From Fontibacterium universale (GTDB lineage Bacteria; Pseudomonadota; Alphaproteobacteria; Pelagibacterales; Pelagibacteraceae): a stretch of 59,489 bases of DNA. Shown here piece after piece: positions 27,035-36,187 of this stretch. A program made the translations under genes and the position numbers. Under the pieces are notes generated by a model, which saw nothing but the letters and a program-made list of their open reading frames with translations, ran no database searches and was not told the origin of the DNA. Location: NCBI GenBank assembly GCA_965236175.1, contig CBDEAT010000007.1, positions 1-59,489 on the forward strand. Reading direction: 5' to 3'. Each line of letters starts with the position of its first letter. Within the stretch, counting starts at the first letter, position 1.

Positions 27035-27757
27035 ATGTATAATTTAATTTTAGTAAGACACGGTCAAAGCCAGTGGAATTTAGAAAATAGATTTACAGGA
27101 TGGTATGACGCGGAACTTACTAAGCAAGGAATAGAGGAAGCGCAACAAGCAGGTTCTTTAATTAAAAATCTTAATATCAATTTTAATTTTGCATTCACCT
27201 CTTTTCAAAAAAGAGCCATTTTAACTTTAGATGAAATAAATAAGAAACTAAACTTAAGTATTAAAAATATATTTAAAGCTTGGGAATTAAACGAAAGACA
27301 CTATGGAGCGCTACAGGGTCTTAATAAAGAAGAAACCGCAAAGAAACATGGTGAACAACAAGTAAAGATTTGGAGAAGAAGTTACGATATTCCGCCTCCA
27401 CCAATGGATAAAAGTAATCCTGATCATCCAGTTCACTATCCAATCTATAAAAATATTAATAAAAATTTAATTCCAGATACTGAATCTCTAAAAGATACTT
27501 TCAAAAGAGTTATTCCTTATTATGAAAAAAATATCTTGCCTATTTTAAAAAAAGAAAAAAATGTAATTATTTCAGCACATGGTAACAGCTTAAGATCTCT
27601 GTGCAAAAAAATATTTAATATTACTGATGGATCAATTGTTGAATTAGAAATACCAACTGGAAATCCAATTCATATTACATTTAAAGATGACATGAGTTTA
27701 TCAAACTATTTATATCTTGATCAAAAAAGAGCTAAAAAAATCTTAATTAACGAATAA
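27035..27757 (+). CDS. gpmA: 2,3-bisphosphoglycerate-dependent phosphoglycerate mutase
   Basis: The 240-residue glycolytic enzyme interconverts 3- and 2-phosphoglycerate. Its signature LVRHGQSQWNLENRFTGW contains the phospho-accepting His9. ELNERHYGALQGLNKEETAKKHG and ISAHGNSLRSLCK complete the active site. The length is typical of the cofactor-dependent form. It stands alone and overlaps the nucleotidyltransferase gene end by 11 bases on the other strand. Confidence 0.95.
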   Translation: MYNLILVRHGQSQWNLENRFTGWYDAELTKQGIEEAQQAGSLIKNLNINFNFAFTSFQKRAILTLDEINKKLNLSIKNIFKAWELNERHYGALQGLNKEETAKKHGEQQVKIWRRSYDIPPPPMDKSNPDHPVHYPIYKNINKNLIPDTESLKDTFKRVIPYYEKNILPILKKEKNVIISAHGNSLRSLCKKIFNITDGSIVELEIPTGNPIHITFKDDMSLSNYLYLDQKRAKKILINE

Positions 27758-28451
27758 GATCTAATTGTTTTAGCTTCTCATAAATTGGTAAATCCGTTAC
27801 GTGATAAAATATATTTTGGGCAACTTCGCCAACCATTTTTTTATCAGCTATAGCCTCATCCCAAACTGGTTGAATTGAAAAATTCTCATTTTTTTTATTT
27901 TTTAATAAAATAGGATTAATAATCTGACAGCCTGTAAAAATTAAATTATTTGCATCACCAGGTTGTCTAAATAAAAAAGGTTCCGTTTTTATTGTAAAAT
28001 CGCCTTTTAAAGTTTTATCAAAACTATTTTCCCTCTTAATCATTAAAAGACCAGAGTTAGCATTATGTTGAGTAAAATTTTTATATAAATTTTTTAAAGA
28101 CGATAAATATTCATCAGACCATATGGTATCGCTGTTAATTGAGATAAAGGGCTTGTCTTGAAAGAAATCTAAAGCATTTCGAATTCCACCACCTGTACCT
28201 AGGATTTCTTGTTCTTTAAAAATTTTAATATCATAAATACTTTTATTCTTTTCAGCAAAAGCTACTATTTGATCTCCAAGGTGGTGAGTATTAATAGCAA
28301 AACTTTTTACTCCAAATTTTTTTAAAAAATTTAAAGTATTCTCAAGTAAACTAACATTGTTAATTTTTAATAATGGTTTTGGCGTAGTATTGGTAAGTGG
28401 GAGAACTCTTTTTCCAAAGCCAGCGGCTAAAACAATTGCTCTTTCAATCAT
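27747..28451 (-). CDS. Sugar-1-phosphate nucleotidyltransferase (MurU-like)
   Basis: This 234-residue protein starts with the NTP-transferase signature AIVLAAGFGKRVLPLTNTTPKPLLKI and contains GTGGGIRNALDFF and FISINSDTIWSDE. It fits the MurU/mannose-1-phosphate guanylyltransferase group, which activates sugar phosphates as UDP- or GDP-sugars. In other proteobacteria MurU works with the AmgK kinase in peptidoglycan recycling. No AmgK is adjacent here, so substrate assignment is uncertain. Its start overlaps the argF stop (ATGA), suggesting coupled translation. Confidence 0.85.
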   Translation of the reverse strand: MIERAIVLAAGFGKRVLPLTNTTPKPLLKINNVSLLENTLNFLKKFGVKSFAINTHHLGDQIVAFAEKNKSIYDIKIFKEQEILGTGGGIRNALDFFQDKPFISINSDTIWSDEYLSSLKNLYKNFTQHNANSGLLMIKRENSFDKTLKGDFTIKTEPFLFRQPGDANNLIFTGCQIINPILLKNKKNENFSIQPVWDEAIADKKMVGEVAQNIFYHVTDLPIYEKLKQLDLIR

Positions 28452-29377
28452 TTACCTTTTAAGCACCACTCAATAATTCCCTTTTGACAATGCAGTCTAT
28501 TTTCAGCTTGTTGCCACACCACTGATTGCTTGCCGTCAATAACACCAGCGCTCACTTCTTCTCCTCTTTGCGCAGGTAAATCATGCATAAAAATTGCATC
28601 TTTTTTTGCAATTTTCATTAACTTTTCATTAACTTGAAAATTCTTAAATGCTTTTCTTTTTTTGCTTAAATTTCCCTTATCGCCCATGGAAATCCATTTA
28701 TCTGTCATAATACAGTCTGCATTGTCCGCGGCTTCTTTTGCATCATGTAATATTTCAATATCTGCTTTTTTCTTTTTAGCCCAAGCAATAACTTTTTTTG
28801 ATGGCAGATAGTCCTTAGGACATGCAATTTTTAATTCAAAATCAAATTGCGCAGCAGCCTCCATTAAAGAATTAGTAACGTTATTTCCATCACCAACCCA
28901 AGCAATTTTTTTACCTTGTATAGATCCTTTGATTTCTTCAAAAGTCATAACATCGCTTAAGATCTGACAAGGATGACTGTCGTTAGTAAGTCCATTGATA
29001 ATAGGCACTGTTAGAAGCTTTGAGAATTTTAATAGAGTACTATGTTCAAAAGTTCTAAGCATAATAATATCAGAGAAAACGGAGAAGATTCTTGCTGTAT
29101 CTTCAATTGTCTCACCACCAATACCAACATGCAAATTCTCAGAATTGATAACTATCGTCTGTCCACCCAACTGTCTCATTGCTAAATCAAAAGATAATCT
29201 TGTTCTTGTAGATGGCTTTTCAAAAACCATAAGCAGCATCTTTCCTTCTAAAGGATTGTCTTTATCAACAAGAACTTTGCCTTTATTATTTCTATTCTTT
29301 TTTCTAGTCTTAGAATTTTCAACAATCTGTCTTAATTCTTTCTTATCAATCAGACTTAAATCTAAAAAATGTTTCAT
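28448..29377 (-). CDS. argF: Ornithine carbamoyltransferase
   Basis: This enzyme makes citrulline from ornithine and carbamoyl phosphate in arginine synthesis. The 309-residue sequence has the carbamoyl-phosphate loop EKPSTRTRLSFD, then DSHPCQILSDVMT and WVGDGNNVTNSLM. The ornithine-site motif, usually HCLP, reads MHDLPAQRGEEV here, so Asp replaces Cys. ENRLHCQKGI near the end is as expected. It lies directly downstream of argD in an arginine operon. The function is likely conserved despite the substitution. Confidence 0.93.
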   Translation of the reverse strand: MKHFLDLSLIDKKELRQIVENSKTRKKNRNNKGKVLVDKDNPLEGKMLLMVFEKPSTRTRLSFDLAMRQLGGQTIVINSENLHVGIGGETIEDTARIFSVFSDIIMLRTFEHSTLLKFSKLLTVPIINGLTNDSHPCQILSDVMTFEEIKGSIQGKKIAWVGDGNNVTNSLMEAAAQFDFELKIACPKDYLPSKKVIAWAKKKKADIEILHDAKEAADNADCIMTDKWISMGDKGNLSKKRKAFKNFQVNEKLMKIAKKDAIFMHDLPAQRGEEVSAGVIDGKQSVVWQQAENRLHCQKGIIEWCLKGK

Positions 29378-29379
29378 AA

Positions 29380-30544
29380 TTAAAATTCAGAACAAGTTTT
29401 TGTAATTATTCTTATTGCTTCATCAATATCTTTTTTTTCAACAATAAGTGGAGGTAATAATCTTACAACGTTATCGCCAGCTTTTACTGCTAGCATCTTA
29501 TTTTGAAATAAATGATCTAAAAACTTATTATTATCTACTTTTAACTTAATTCCTCTTAAAAGACCAATGCCTCTTACTTGTTCAATAACATTGCTATATT
29601 TTTTTTGTACTTCTTTTAATTTCGTCTCAAAATAACTACCAACTTCTTGAACGTTTTCTAAGAATCCTTTTTGTAAAATAATATCTAATACTGCATTACC
29701 AACGCTCATTGCTAAAGGATTTCCTCCAAATGTGCTACCGTGCGATCCAGGTTTCATTCCAACAGAAACTTTTTTACTTACTAAGCATGCACCTATCGGA
29801 AAGCCACCGCCAATTCCTTTTGCGATAGGAACAATATCTGGAACAATATTGGCCCACTCAAATGCAAAAAATTTTCCTGTTCTTCCAATTCCGCACTGAA
29901 CCTCATCTAAAATAAGTAAAATTCCATTGTCATCACAAAGCTTTCTTAAAGGCTTTAGACAATAATCTGGAACAACTCTAACTCCGCCCTCTCCTTGAAC
30001 TGTTTCAAGCATGATTGCAGCAGTATTTTTTGTAATCGCTTTTTTTAAAGCCTCATGATCTCCAAATGGAACTTGATCAAAACCATCAACTTTGGGACCA
30101 AATCCTAAAGTATGCTCTTTGTTATTAGCTGCAAACAAAGCGGCCAAAGTTCTTCCATGAAAGGCACCTTCAAAAGTAATAATTCTATTTCTTTCAGGTT
30201 GTCCAGTTTCAAAAAAGTATTTTCTTGCAACTTTAATACTTGTTTCTGTTGCCTCTGCTCCTGAATTTACAAATATAACAAAGTCAGCAAAAGTATTATC
30301 GGTTAATCTTTTAGCTAATTTTTCCTGTTCGGGAATTGTAAAAGCATTAGATACATGCCACAATTTTTCAGATTGTTTTTTAATTGCCTCCACTAAATGA
30401 GGATGACAATGTCCTAGTGAATTTACAGCAATGCCGGATACGAAATCTAAATATTTCTCTCCTGTAGTTGATGTGATGATAAGTACCTTTTCCTTCTGAA
30501 AAGGAAACTTCTCTTCTTTTATATGTGCCTAATATTGAACTCAT
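29380..30544 (-). pseudogene. argD: Acetylornithine aminotransferase, split by one frameshift
   Basis: ArgD is a PLP enzyme of arginine synthesis, and may also serve the lysine branch. The start MSSILGTYKRREVSFSEGKGTY reads from an ATG at 30544. The main body (TSTTGEKYLDFVSGIAVNSLGHCHPHLVEAIKKQ, FHGRTLAALFA, LDEVQCGIGRTGKFFAFE, PIAKGIGGGFPIGA with the PLP lysine) is in another frame. Dropping one base near 30473-30481 joins them into a standard argD of about 388 residues. The gene is followed at once by argF. I regard the shift as an indel error. Confidence 0.9.
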
Positions 30545-30549
30545 GAAAA

Positions 30550-31359
30550 TTAGCTTTTAATTCTATATCCTTTTTTAAAAAGGATATAACATATTACCCA
30601 TAAAGCTAAATTGATAAATGTTAAGTAAAAGAATCCTATAACAATAGATCCATCAGCTTGTCCTAAAAATCCATATCTAAATCCATCGATGGCATAAAAG
30701 AAAGGATTAGCGTGACTAATATAATAAAATACCGAATGTAGATTTTGTATAGAATAAAAGGTTCCTGATAAGAATGATAAAGGAACAACAATAAAGTTTG
30801 TAACTGTTGCCATATTATCAAACTTTTGAGCCCACAATCCTGTAATAAATCCTAAACAAGCAAGCATTGATGAGCCAAGTAATGCAAATATAATAATTAT
30901 AAAAATATTATGAACTGGAACATGTGCAAATGGAATAATGATTAGCACAGAAAAAAATCCTATAATTAAGCCTCTTGTGATTGCTCCTAAAAGCATTGCA
31001 GCTGTTACTTCCATCGGGCTAAGTGGTGGAAATAATATATCAACAATATTTCCTTGGACTTTAGCAATCATCAGTGATGAAGAAGTGTTAGCAAAAGCAT
31101 TTTGTAAGATCTGCATGCAGATAAGACCTGGTAGTATAAACACTCCATATTCGTGGCCTAAAATATTATTTCTATTAAGTCCTAAAGCTATTGTAAAAAC
31201 AGCTAAAAAAAGTATGAGAGTTACGACAGGTGAAAATACTGTTTGGATCCAAACATTTAAAAATCTTAAAATTTCTTTTTTATAAAGCGTGTAAAATCCA
31301 ATCCAGTTAATGGATATGACTTGTGGAATTCTAATTTTATAATCTTTAATTGCGCTCAT
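30550..31359 (-). CDS. ABC-2 type transporter permease
   Basis: The 269-residue membrane protein has six predicted helices and ABC-2 features: YTLYKKEILRFLNVWIQTVFSPVVTLILFLAVF, EYGVFILPGLICMQIL, PPLSPMEVTAAMLLGAITRG, and PLSFLSGTFYSIQNLHSVFYYISHANPFFYAIDGFRYG. This resembles YadH-like exporters. These need a separate ATPase, which is not encoded nearby. The gene lies 5 bases before argD on the same strand, so it may be the first gene of that operon. The substrate is unknown. Confidence 0.88.
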   Translation of the reverse strand: MSAIKDYKIRIPQVISINWIGFYTLYKKEILRFLNVWIQTVFSPVVTLILFLAVFTIALGLNRNNILGHEYGVFILPGLICMQILQNAFANTSSSLMIAKVQGNIVDILFPPLSPMEVTAAMLLGAITRGLIIGFFSVLIIIPFAHVPVHNIFIIIIFALLGSSMLACLGFITGLWAQKFDNMATVTNFIVVPLSFLSGTFYSIQNLHSVFYYISHANPFFYAIDGFRYGFLGQADGSIVIGFFYLTFINLALWVICYILFKKGYRIKS

Positions 31360-31391
31360 ATTTTTAAGTATTATTAAAATATATAGATAAA

Positions 31392-31400
31392 TGTGGATAA
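31392..31400 (-). promoter_or_regulatory. DnaA box upstream of gcrA (perfect match)
   Basis: The plus strand reads TGTGGATAA, the reverse complement of the DnaA consensus TTATCCACA, with no mismatch. It lies about 105 bases before the gcrA start in the spacer between the ABC-2 permease and gcrA. DnaA is known to activate gcrA in Caulobacter, so a regulatory role is plausible. Binding here is inferred. Confidence 0.6.
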
Positions 31401-31428
31401 ATTTATGTAAATTAAATAAATCACTGAT

Positions 31429-31437
31429 TTATCTACA
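31429..31437 (+). promoter_or_regulatory. Second DnaA-box-like site upstream of gcrA (8/9)
   Basis: TTATCTACA differs from the DnaA consensus TTATCCACA at one base. It lies 28 bases after the first box and just upstream of a TATAAT at 31458-31463, so bound DnaA would sit at the -35 region. That position fits an activator or repressor contact. The evidence is sequence only. Confidence 0.5.
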
Positions 31438-31457
31438 CTTTTTTACCCTATATATAG

Positions 31458-31463
31458 TATAAT
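31458..31463 (+). promoter_or_regulatory. Likely -10 element of gcrA
   Basis: A perfect TATAAT hexamer lies 41 bases before the gcrA ATG. At 17 bases spacing the -35 position reads ACACTT, a poor match, which fits a promoter needing an activator such as DnaA. In DNA this AT-rich, a single hexamer is weak evidence. Confidence 0.35.
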
Positions 31464-31504
31464 TTACTTTAGCTTAGACTACATATAGTATTTAACCAGC
31501 CTTT

Positions 31505-32023
31505 ATGGGATGGACACCAGAAAAAACTGAACAGTTAAAAAAACTTTGGAACGAAGGTCATACTGCGAGCCAAATCGCTGCTATGCTAGGTGATGGCATT
31601 TCTAGAAATGCAGTTATTGGAAAATCACATCGTTTAGGACTTGCTGGTAGATCTCATTCTAGAAATATTTATATTCAAAAAAGTGAAAACAAATTTCATC
31701 ATAAAAATAGCGTTCCTTTAAAAAGATTAAGAAAACCTCGTGGTCTTAGAGCTATTGTTATTGAAAAAGATTTTGAGCCTGAAAATCCAACTAGTTTAGA
31801 AAATTTAAACGAAAAAACTTGTAGATGGCCTATTGGACATCCAGATGAAGCTAACTTTTACTTCTGTGGAAGAAATCCTATGGAAGAAAGAGTTTACTGT
31901 AAATTACACGTTCTTCATGCTTACCAGCCTAAGGGATGGAAAAATGATGAAGAAGATAAAAATACAAAAGGAACAACAGAAGAGCTTCCAGAGTTTCTTG
32001 AAAAGAAAATTAAGTCTGCTTAA
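31505..32023 (+). CDS. gcrA: GcrA cell-cycle regulator
   Basis: GcrA is an alphaproteobacterial transcription factor that binds sigma70 RNA polymerase and promoters with methylated GANTC sites. The 172-residue product has the DNA-binding N-terminus WTPEKTEQLKKLWNEGHTASQIAAMLGDGISRNAVIGKSHRLGLAGR. After a basic linker, the C-terminal domain has CRWPIGHPDEANFYFCGRNPMEERVYCKLHVLHAYQP. The 3' end overlaps the ppx end by 4 bases. The upstream DnaA boxes suggest control by replication initiation. Family membership is certain. Confidence 0.95.
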   Translation: MGWTPEKTEQLKKLWNEGHTASQIAAMLGDGISRNAVIGKSHRLGLAGRSHSRNIYIQKSENKFHHKNSVPLKRLRKPRGLRAIVIEKDFEPENPTSLENLNEKTCRWPIGHPDEANFYFCGRNPMEERVYCKLHVLHAYQPKGWKNDEEDKNTKGTTEELPEFLEKKIKSA

Positions 32024-33514
32024 TTAGTGTAAATAATCTTAGATTTTAGTTTCATTTCTTCGCCTAAAGATCTTAATCTTTTTTGAACTTGATTAGAAAT
32101 CACTTGTGTATCTTTTTTAGAAACTTTTAGGATTAGATCTTTATTACTATTTTTGTAAATTTTTATCTTATCAAAGAATATATTAGATATAACTCCAATC
32201 GAAGAAGCTAATCGCAATGCTGCGCCGATCTGCTTACAAGCTATAATTTCTTCGTTACTTAGTAATTTTACAAACTCAACATTTGGATAATATTTCGTAG
32301 AACAATGTCTCCAAAAAGAAACTAAACCAAGTTTAATTCTATCGCCATGAGATAATTTTAAGATAGGTGCATTAATAACTTCTTGAAAAACTAATTCAGC
32401 TCTTTGGTAAACTCCTAAACCCCAATCAAAATTACTTAATGAACAAGCAGGCAACAAAAGTCTATGGGGAAAATATTTTTCATTACCTAAAAAAAGGTTC
32501 TTAATAAAACTATATAATTTTAGATAATTAGCGGCGTAGTCTGCTTTTTTATGAGAAATAAAATGCACTGATCTATTTAAGGAATTATTCTGCAAAACTC
32601 TAAGATGGGACCTGCTTATTAATGAACCTTCTCTAACTCCTGATTGCGAAAGAAAAACATTCACTGGCTCACAAATTCTAATAAGATTTGATAATATGAA
32701 TCCTCCTATTGGAATATAATTAGTCCTTGATTTAGTAGCTGAAGCTAATTTCTCATGATTTAATTGCTTTTATGGTATTTAATTTATTTGCAAATTTTAA
32801 AGTTTCAAAACCTGAGAGTTTATATTGATGCAAAATAGCTAAGGGGTAATCACTCTTTATCATGTGAGCATTCATAAAGGTCCTCCATGTTCCTCCGCAT
32901 AAATAAAGATTTTTTATCTTATTTTTTCTTAACCATTCAATTTTATTTAAATAAAAACTTATAATTTTTCTTACCTTATTCTTATTTCTTTTTGGCTGGT
33001 TAAAAAGCCTCAAAACCCCTAACGGCAGCGATATTTTTTCGTGAATAATATTTTTTTCTACTCTGGCAAGTTCTAAACTTCCTCCCCCTAAGTCCGCTAC
33101 AACTCCATTTACTTTTTGAAAGCCTATAATGACACCAAGAGCAGAATTTTCAGCTTCCTTATTTCCAGATAAGATTACAATTTTTTTTTTAATTATTTTT
33201 TGAGCTTTAATAATAAATTCTTTAGCATCAGTTGCTTCTCGAAGAGCAGCGGTTCCTATTGCTTTGTATTTTTTAACCTTAAGGTTGCTAAGTATCTGCT
33301 TAAATCTTTTTAAAACAGTTAAAGCAAATTCAGCCCCTTTTGGATCAAGCTTTCCAGTTCGATCTAAATTTTTTCCTAATTGACAAACAGCCTTTTCATT
33401 AAAAACTGGTATTTGTGAATTTAGAATATTATCATAAATTAACATTCGAATAGAATTAGATCCAAGATCGATAATTGCTTCTTTATTTATGAAGTCTCTT
33501 TCTCGTGAAATCAT
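32020..33514 (-). pseudogene. ppx: Exopolyphosphatase (Ppx/GppA), split by one frameshift
   Basis: Ppx/GppA hydrolyses polyphosphate or pppGpp. The N-terminal actin-like part (AIIDLGSNSIRMLIYD, IGTAALREATDAKEFI, VVADLGGGSLELARV) reads from 33514 to a stop at 32753. The C-terminal part (EKLASATKSRTNYIPIGGFILSNLIRIC, FLSQSGVREGSLI, and the HD-like region to 32020) is in another frame. Skipping one base near 32753-32758 restores a protein of about 497 residues. It follows ppk by 7 bases, so polyphosphate synthesis and breakdown are coexpressed. Confidence 0.88.
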
Positions 33515-33521
33515 TTTTATA

Positions 33522-35642
33522 TTATTTAACTAATCTTAATTTTTCTGGCATGCTTAAGTTAATAGAACTTCCTCTACCAGATAAACTAGGATTTTTCATG
33601 AAATAATTGTGTGCAGAAAAATTATCCTCTTCTGTCACTTTAATTTTTTCATAACTTTCATCAGATTTTAAGAACCAACTATTTTCAGCGTCTTTATAAT
33701 TAGCGAGCATAATTTGATCTAACACCTGCTCGTGTACTGTGGAATTCTCTACTGGTATAAATAATTCAACCCTTCTATCTAAATTTCTTGTCATTAAGTC
33801 TGCTGAACTAAAGAAGGCAAGATTAGATCTTGATGGCATTATTTCTCCGTTAGCAAAACAATAAATTCTTGAATGTTCCAAAAATCTTCCCACAATACTT
33901 TTTACAATAATATTTTCTGAAAGTCCTTTTATACCAGGTTTAAGACAACAAATACCTCTGACGAATAAGCAAATTTTAACTCCAGCGTTAGATGCTTGGT
34001 ACAATTTATCGATCATCGCTTTATCTACTAAAGAATTAAGCTTTATCCATATTTCAGCATGCTTGCCTTTTGATTTATTTTCAATTTCTTGATCTATTAA
34101 TGAATATAATTTCGTTCTTAAAAATAAGGGAGATAAAATTAATTTTTTTAATTTTTTAGGCTCAGCATAAGTTGTTATATAATTAAAGAATTTCTCCACA
34201 TCTTCACATATGATTTTATCTGAACTAAAAAATGACAAGTCTGTATATATTTTGGCATTAACAGGATGATAATTACCGGTGCCAAGATGCACATAGCTAA
34301 CTAATTTACTTTTTTCTTTTCTCACAATTAAGCTAGCTTTTGCGTGTGTTTTTAGTTTTACAAAACCATACACAACCTGCACACCTGCTTTTTCAAGGGT
34401 AGAGGCTAGACTAATATTAGTCTCTTCGTCAAATCTTGCTTTAACCTCTACTACAGCTGTAACTGATTTACCTTTTTCTGCTGCCAGCACTAATGCCTTA
34501 ACAACTGGTGAATCGGAGGTAGTTCTGTAAAGAGTTTGTTTTATAGCAATAACATTAGGGTCATCAGCAGCCTGAGTTAAAAACTGAATCACAGCATCAA
34601 AAGTTTCGTAAGGGTGATGAACGATGAAATCCTTAGCCTTAATAGTTGCAAAATAATCATCTTTAAATTGTTTTAATCTTTCAACTTGTCTTGGGCTAAA
34701 TGATTTAAATACTAAGTTTGTATTTTTTTTATTGTAAATTTGGTCAATTTGATGAACTCCAACAAAACTATCCATCTCATACACCTCGTCATCTGTTACT
34801 TCTAATTTTTTATAAACAAATTTTTTTAGTAAAGGATCAGCATTAGATCTTATTTCTAATTTAACAATTCGACCTCTTCGTCTTTTCTTTAAAGCTTTTT
34901 CTAAATACATTATTAAGTCTTCTGCTTCTTCTTCAAACTCAATATCACTATCTCTTATGATCCTAACTGATGTGTATTTATTAAGATGATAGCCTGGAAA
35001 TAAATAATTTACGTAATTACTAATAATATGTTCAATACTTAAATATTTTTTTATATCTGCTCTATTGCTAATATTAATAAAACGTTCAATATTATTTGGT
35101 ATTAAAATTGTAGCAAAAAACTTTTTACTCTTGTTTCTTTTATTTAATAACATCACTAAGAAATGTCCTTTATTAGGTATAAATGGAAAAGGATGAGATG
35201 GGTCTATAATCAATGGAGTTAGTATTGGATAAATATTTTCTCTGAAAATTTTATTTAACCTAACCTTTTCTGATTTGTTAAGGTCGCGATAAGAGGCAAA
35301 TAGTATTCCTTCTTTGCTTAAATCAACTTTTAAATTCGACCAAGCTTCATTGGAAGTCGATAATAATTTTTTTGTTTTAATAATTATACGTTCAAGTTGT
35401 TTTTCACTTGTAAGTCCATCGTGAGATAAAAAGGAAACTTTATCTTTAATTTGATTATAAATTCCAGCAACTCTGACCATGAAAAACTCATCTAAATTAT
35501 TTGCTGCTATCGATAAAAATTTTAAACGCTCTAGTGTAGGATTTTTTAAATTTGAAGCTTCAGCCAGAACTCGCAAATTAAATTTTAACCAAGATATTTC
35601 TCGATTAATGTACTTATTTATATTTTTTTCTTTTCTTTGCAT
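33522..35642 (-). CDS. ppk1: Polyphosphate kinase 1
   Basis: This 706-residue enzyme polymerises the gamma-phosphate of ATP into polyphosphate. It has the N-terminal helix region YINREISWLKFNLRVLAEA, DEFFMVRVAGIYNQI, HHPYETFDAVIQFL, and IAIKQTLYRTTSDSPVV. The autophosphorylated histidine lies in YVHLGTGNYHPVNAKIYTDLSFF, and the last domain has SNLAFFSSADLMTRNLDRRVELFIPV. The length is normal. It is the first gene of ppk-ppx and is divergent from the SixA-like gene across about 41 bases. It belongs to the phosphate island. Confidence 0.96.
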   Translation of the reverse strand: MQRKEKNINKYINREISWLKFNLRVLAEASNLKNPTLERLKFLSIAANNLDEFFMVRVAGIYNQIKDKVSFLSHDGLTSEKQLERIIIKTKKLLSTSNEAWSNLKVDLSKEGILFASYRDLNKSEKVRLNKIFRENIYPILTPLIIDPSHPFPFIPNKGHFLVMLLNKRNKSKKFFATILIPNNIERFINISNRADIKKYLSIEHIISNYVNYLFPGYHLNKYTSVRIIRDSDIEFEEEAEDLIMYLEKALKKRRRGRIVKLEIRSNADPLLKKFVYKKLEVTDDEVYEMDSFVGVHQIDQIYNKKNTNLVFKSFSPRQVERLKQFKDDYFATIKAKDFIVHHPYETFDAVIQFLTQAADDPNVIAIKQTLYRTTSDSPVVKALVLAAEKGKSVTAVVEVKARFDEETNISLASTLEKAGVQVVYGFVKLKTHAKASLIVRKEKSKLVSYVHLGTGNYHPVNAKIYTDLSFFSSDKIICEDVEKFFNYITTYAEPKKLKKLILSPLFLRTKLYSLIDQEIENKSKGKHAEIWIKLNSLVDKAMIDKLYQASNAGVKICLFVRGICCLKPGIKGLSENIIVKSIVGRFLEHSRIYCFANGEIMPSRSNLAFFSSADLMTRNLDRRVELFIPVENSTVHEQVLDQIMLANYKDAENSWFLKSDESYEKIKVTEEDNFSAHNYFMKNPSLSGRGSSINLSMPEKLRLVK

Positions 35643-35683
35643 GTGAGTTTATCTAAAAATCTATGACTTAATATATTACAATA

Positions 35684-36187
35684 ATGTTAAATTTATATGT
35701 CATGAGGCATTCCAAATCTAGCTGGAATGACCATAATATTAGCGATTTTGAAAGGCCCTTATCTTCCAAAGGAAGAAAAGATATCCAATTTATAATTAAA
35801 TTTCTTAAAATAAAAAAAATAATATTTGATTTTGCTTATGTTTCTTCTTCTAAAAGAACTAAGGAAACTTTTAAATTATTAAAAAAAAAAATAAAAATTA
35901 AAAAAGAAATATTTACTAAAAAGTTATATTTATCTAATGAAAATAAAATATTTAATATAATAAAAAAAACTAAAAAAAATTATAAAAATATTCTTCTCGT
36001 TAATCACGAACCTGCTTGTAAAAATTTAGTTAATAATCTTATAAAAAAAAACTATTTCTTATTTAAAGAAAAAAAATTCAGTACATCAGCTATTACAAAA
36101 ATAACTTTTTCTATAAAAAAATGGAAAAAACTTAAAGCACGTAGCGGAAAATTAATTTTTTTTAAAAGACCAATAGACCTAACCTAA
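35684..36187 (+). CDS. SixA-like phosphohistidine phosphatase
   Basis: The 167-residue histidine phosphatase starts with LYVMRHSKSSWNDHNISDFERPLSSKGRKD, the RHG-type motif with the catalytic His. It continues with FDFAYVSSSKRTKETFKLL and the second histidine in LLVNHEPACKNLVN. SixA proteins remove phosphate from phosphohistidines on signalling or phosphotransferase proteins. The C-terminal half is very lysine-rich. It sits between ppk and phoB, overlapping the phoB stop by 4 bases. A role in Pho signalling is inference from position. Confidence 0.82.
   Translation: MLNLYVMRHSKSSWNDHNISDFERPLSSKGRKDIQFIIKFLKIKKIIFDFAYVSSSKRTKETFKLLKKKIKIKKEIFTKKLYLSNENKIFNIIKKTKKNYKNILLVNHEPACKNLVNNLIKKNYFLFKEKKFSTSAITKITFSIKKWKKLKARSGKLIFFKRPIDLT

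Noticed and set aside
35643..35683. Possible Pho box between ppk and the SixA-like gene
   Set aside because: GTAAT and GTCAT on the ppk strand are 12 bases apart, not 11, and no further unit is present.
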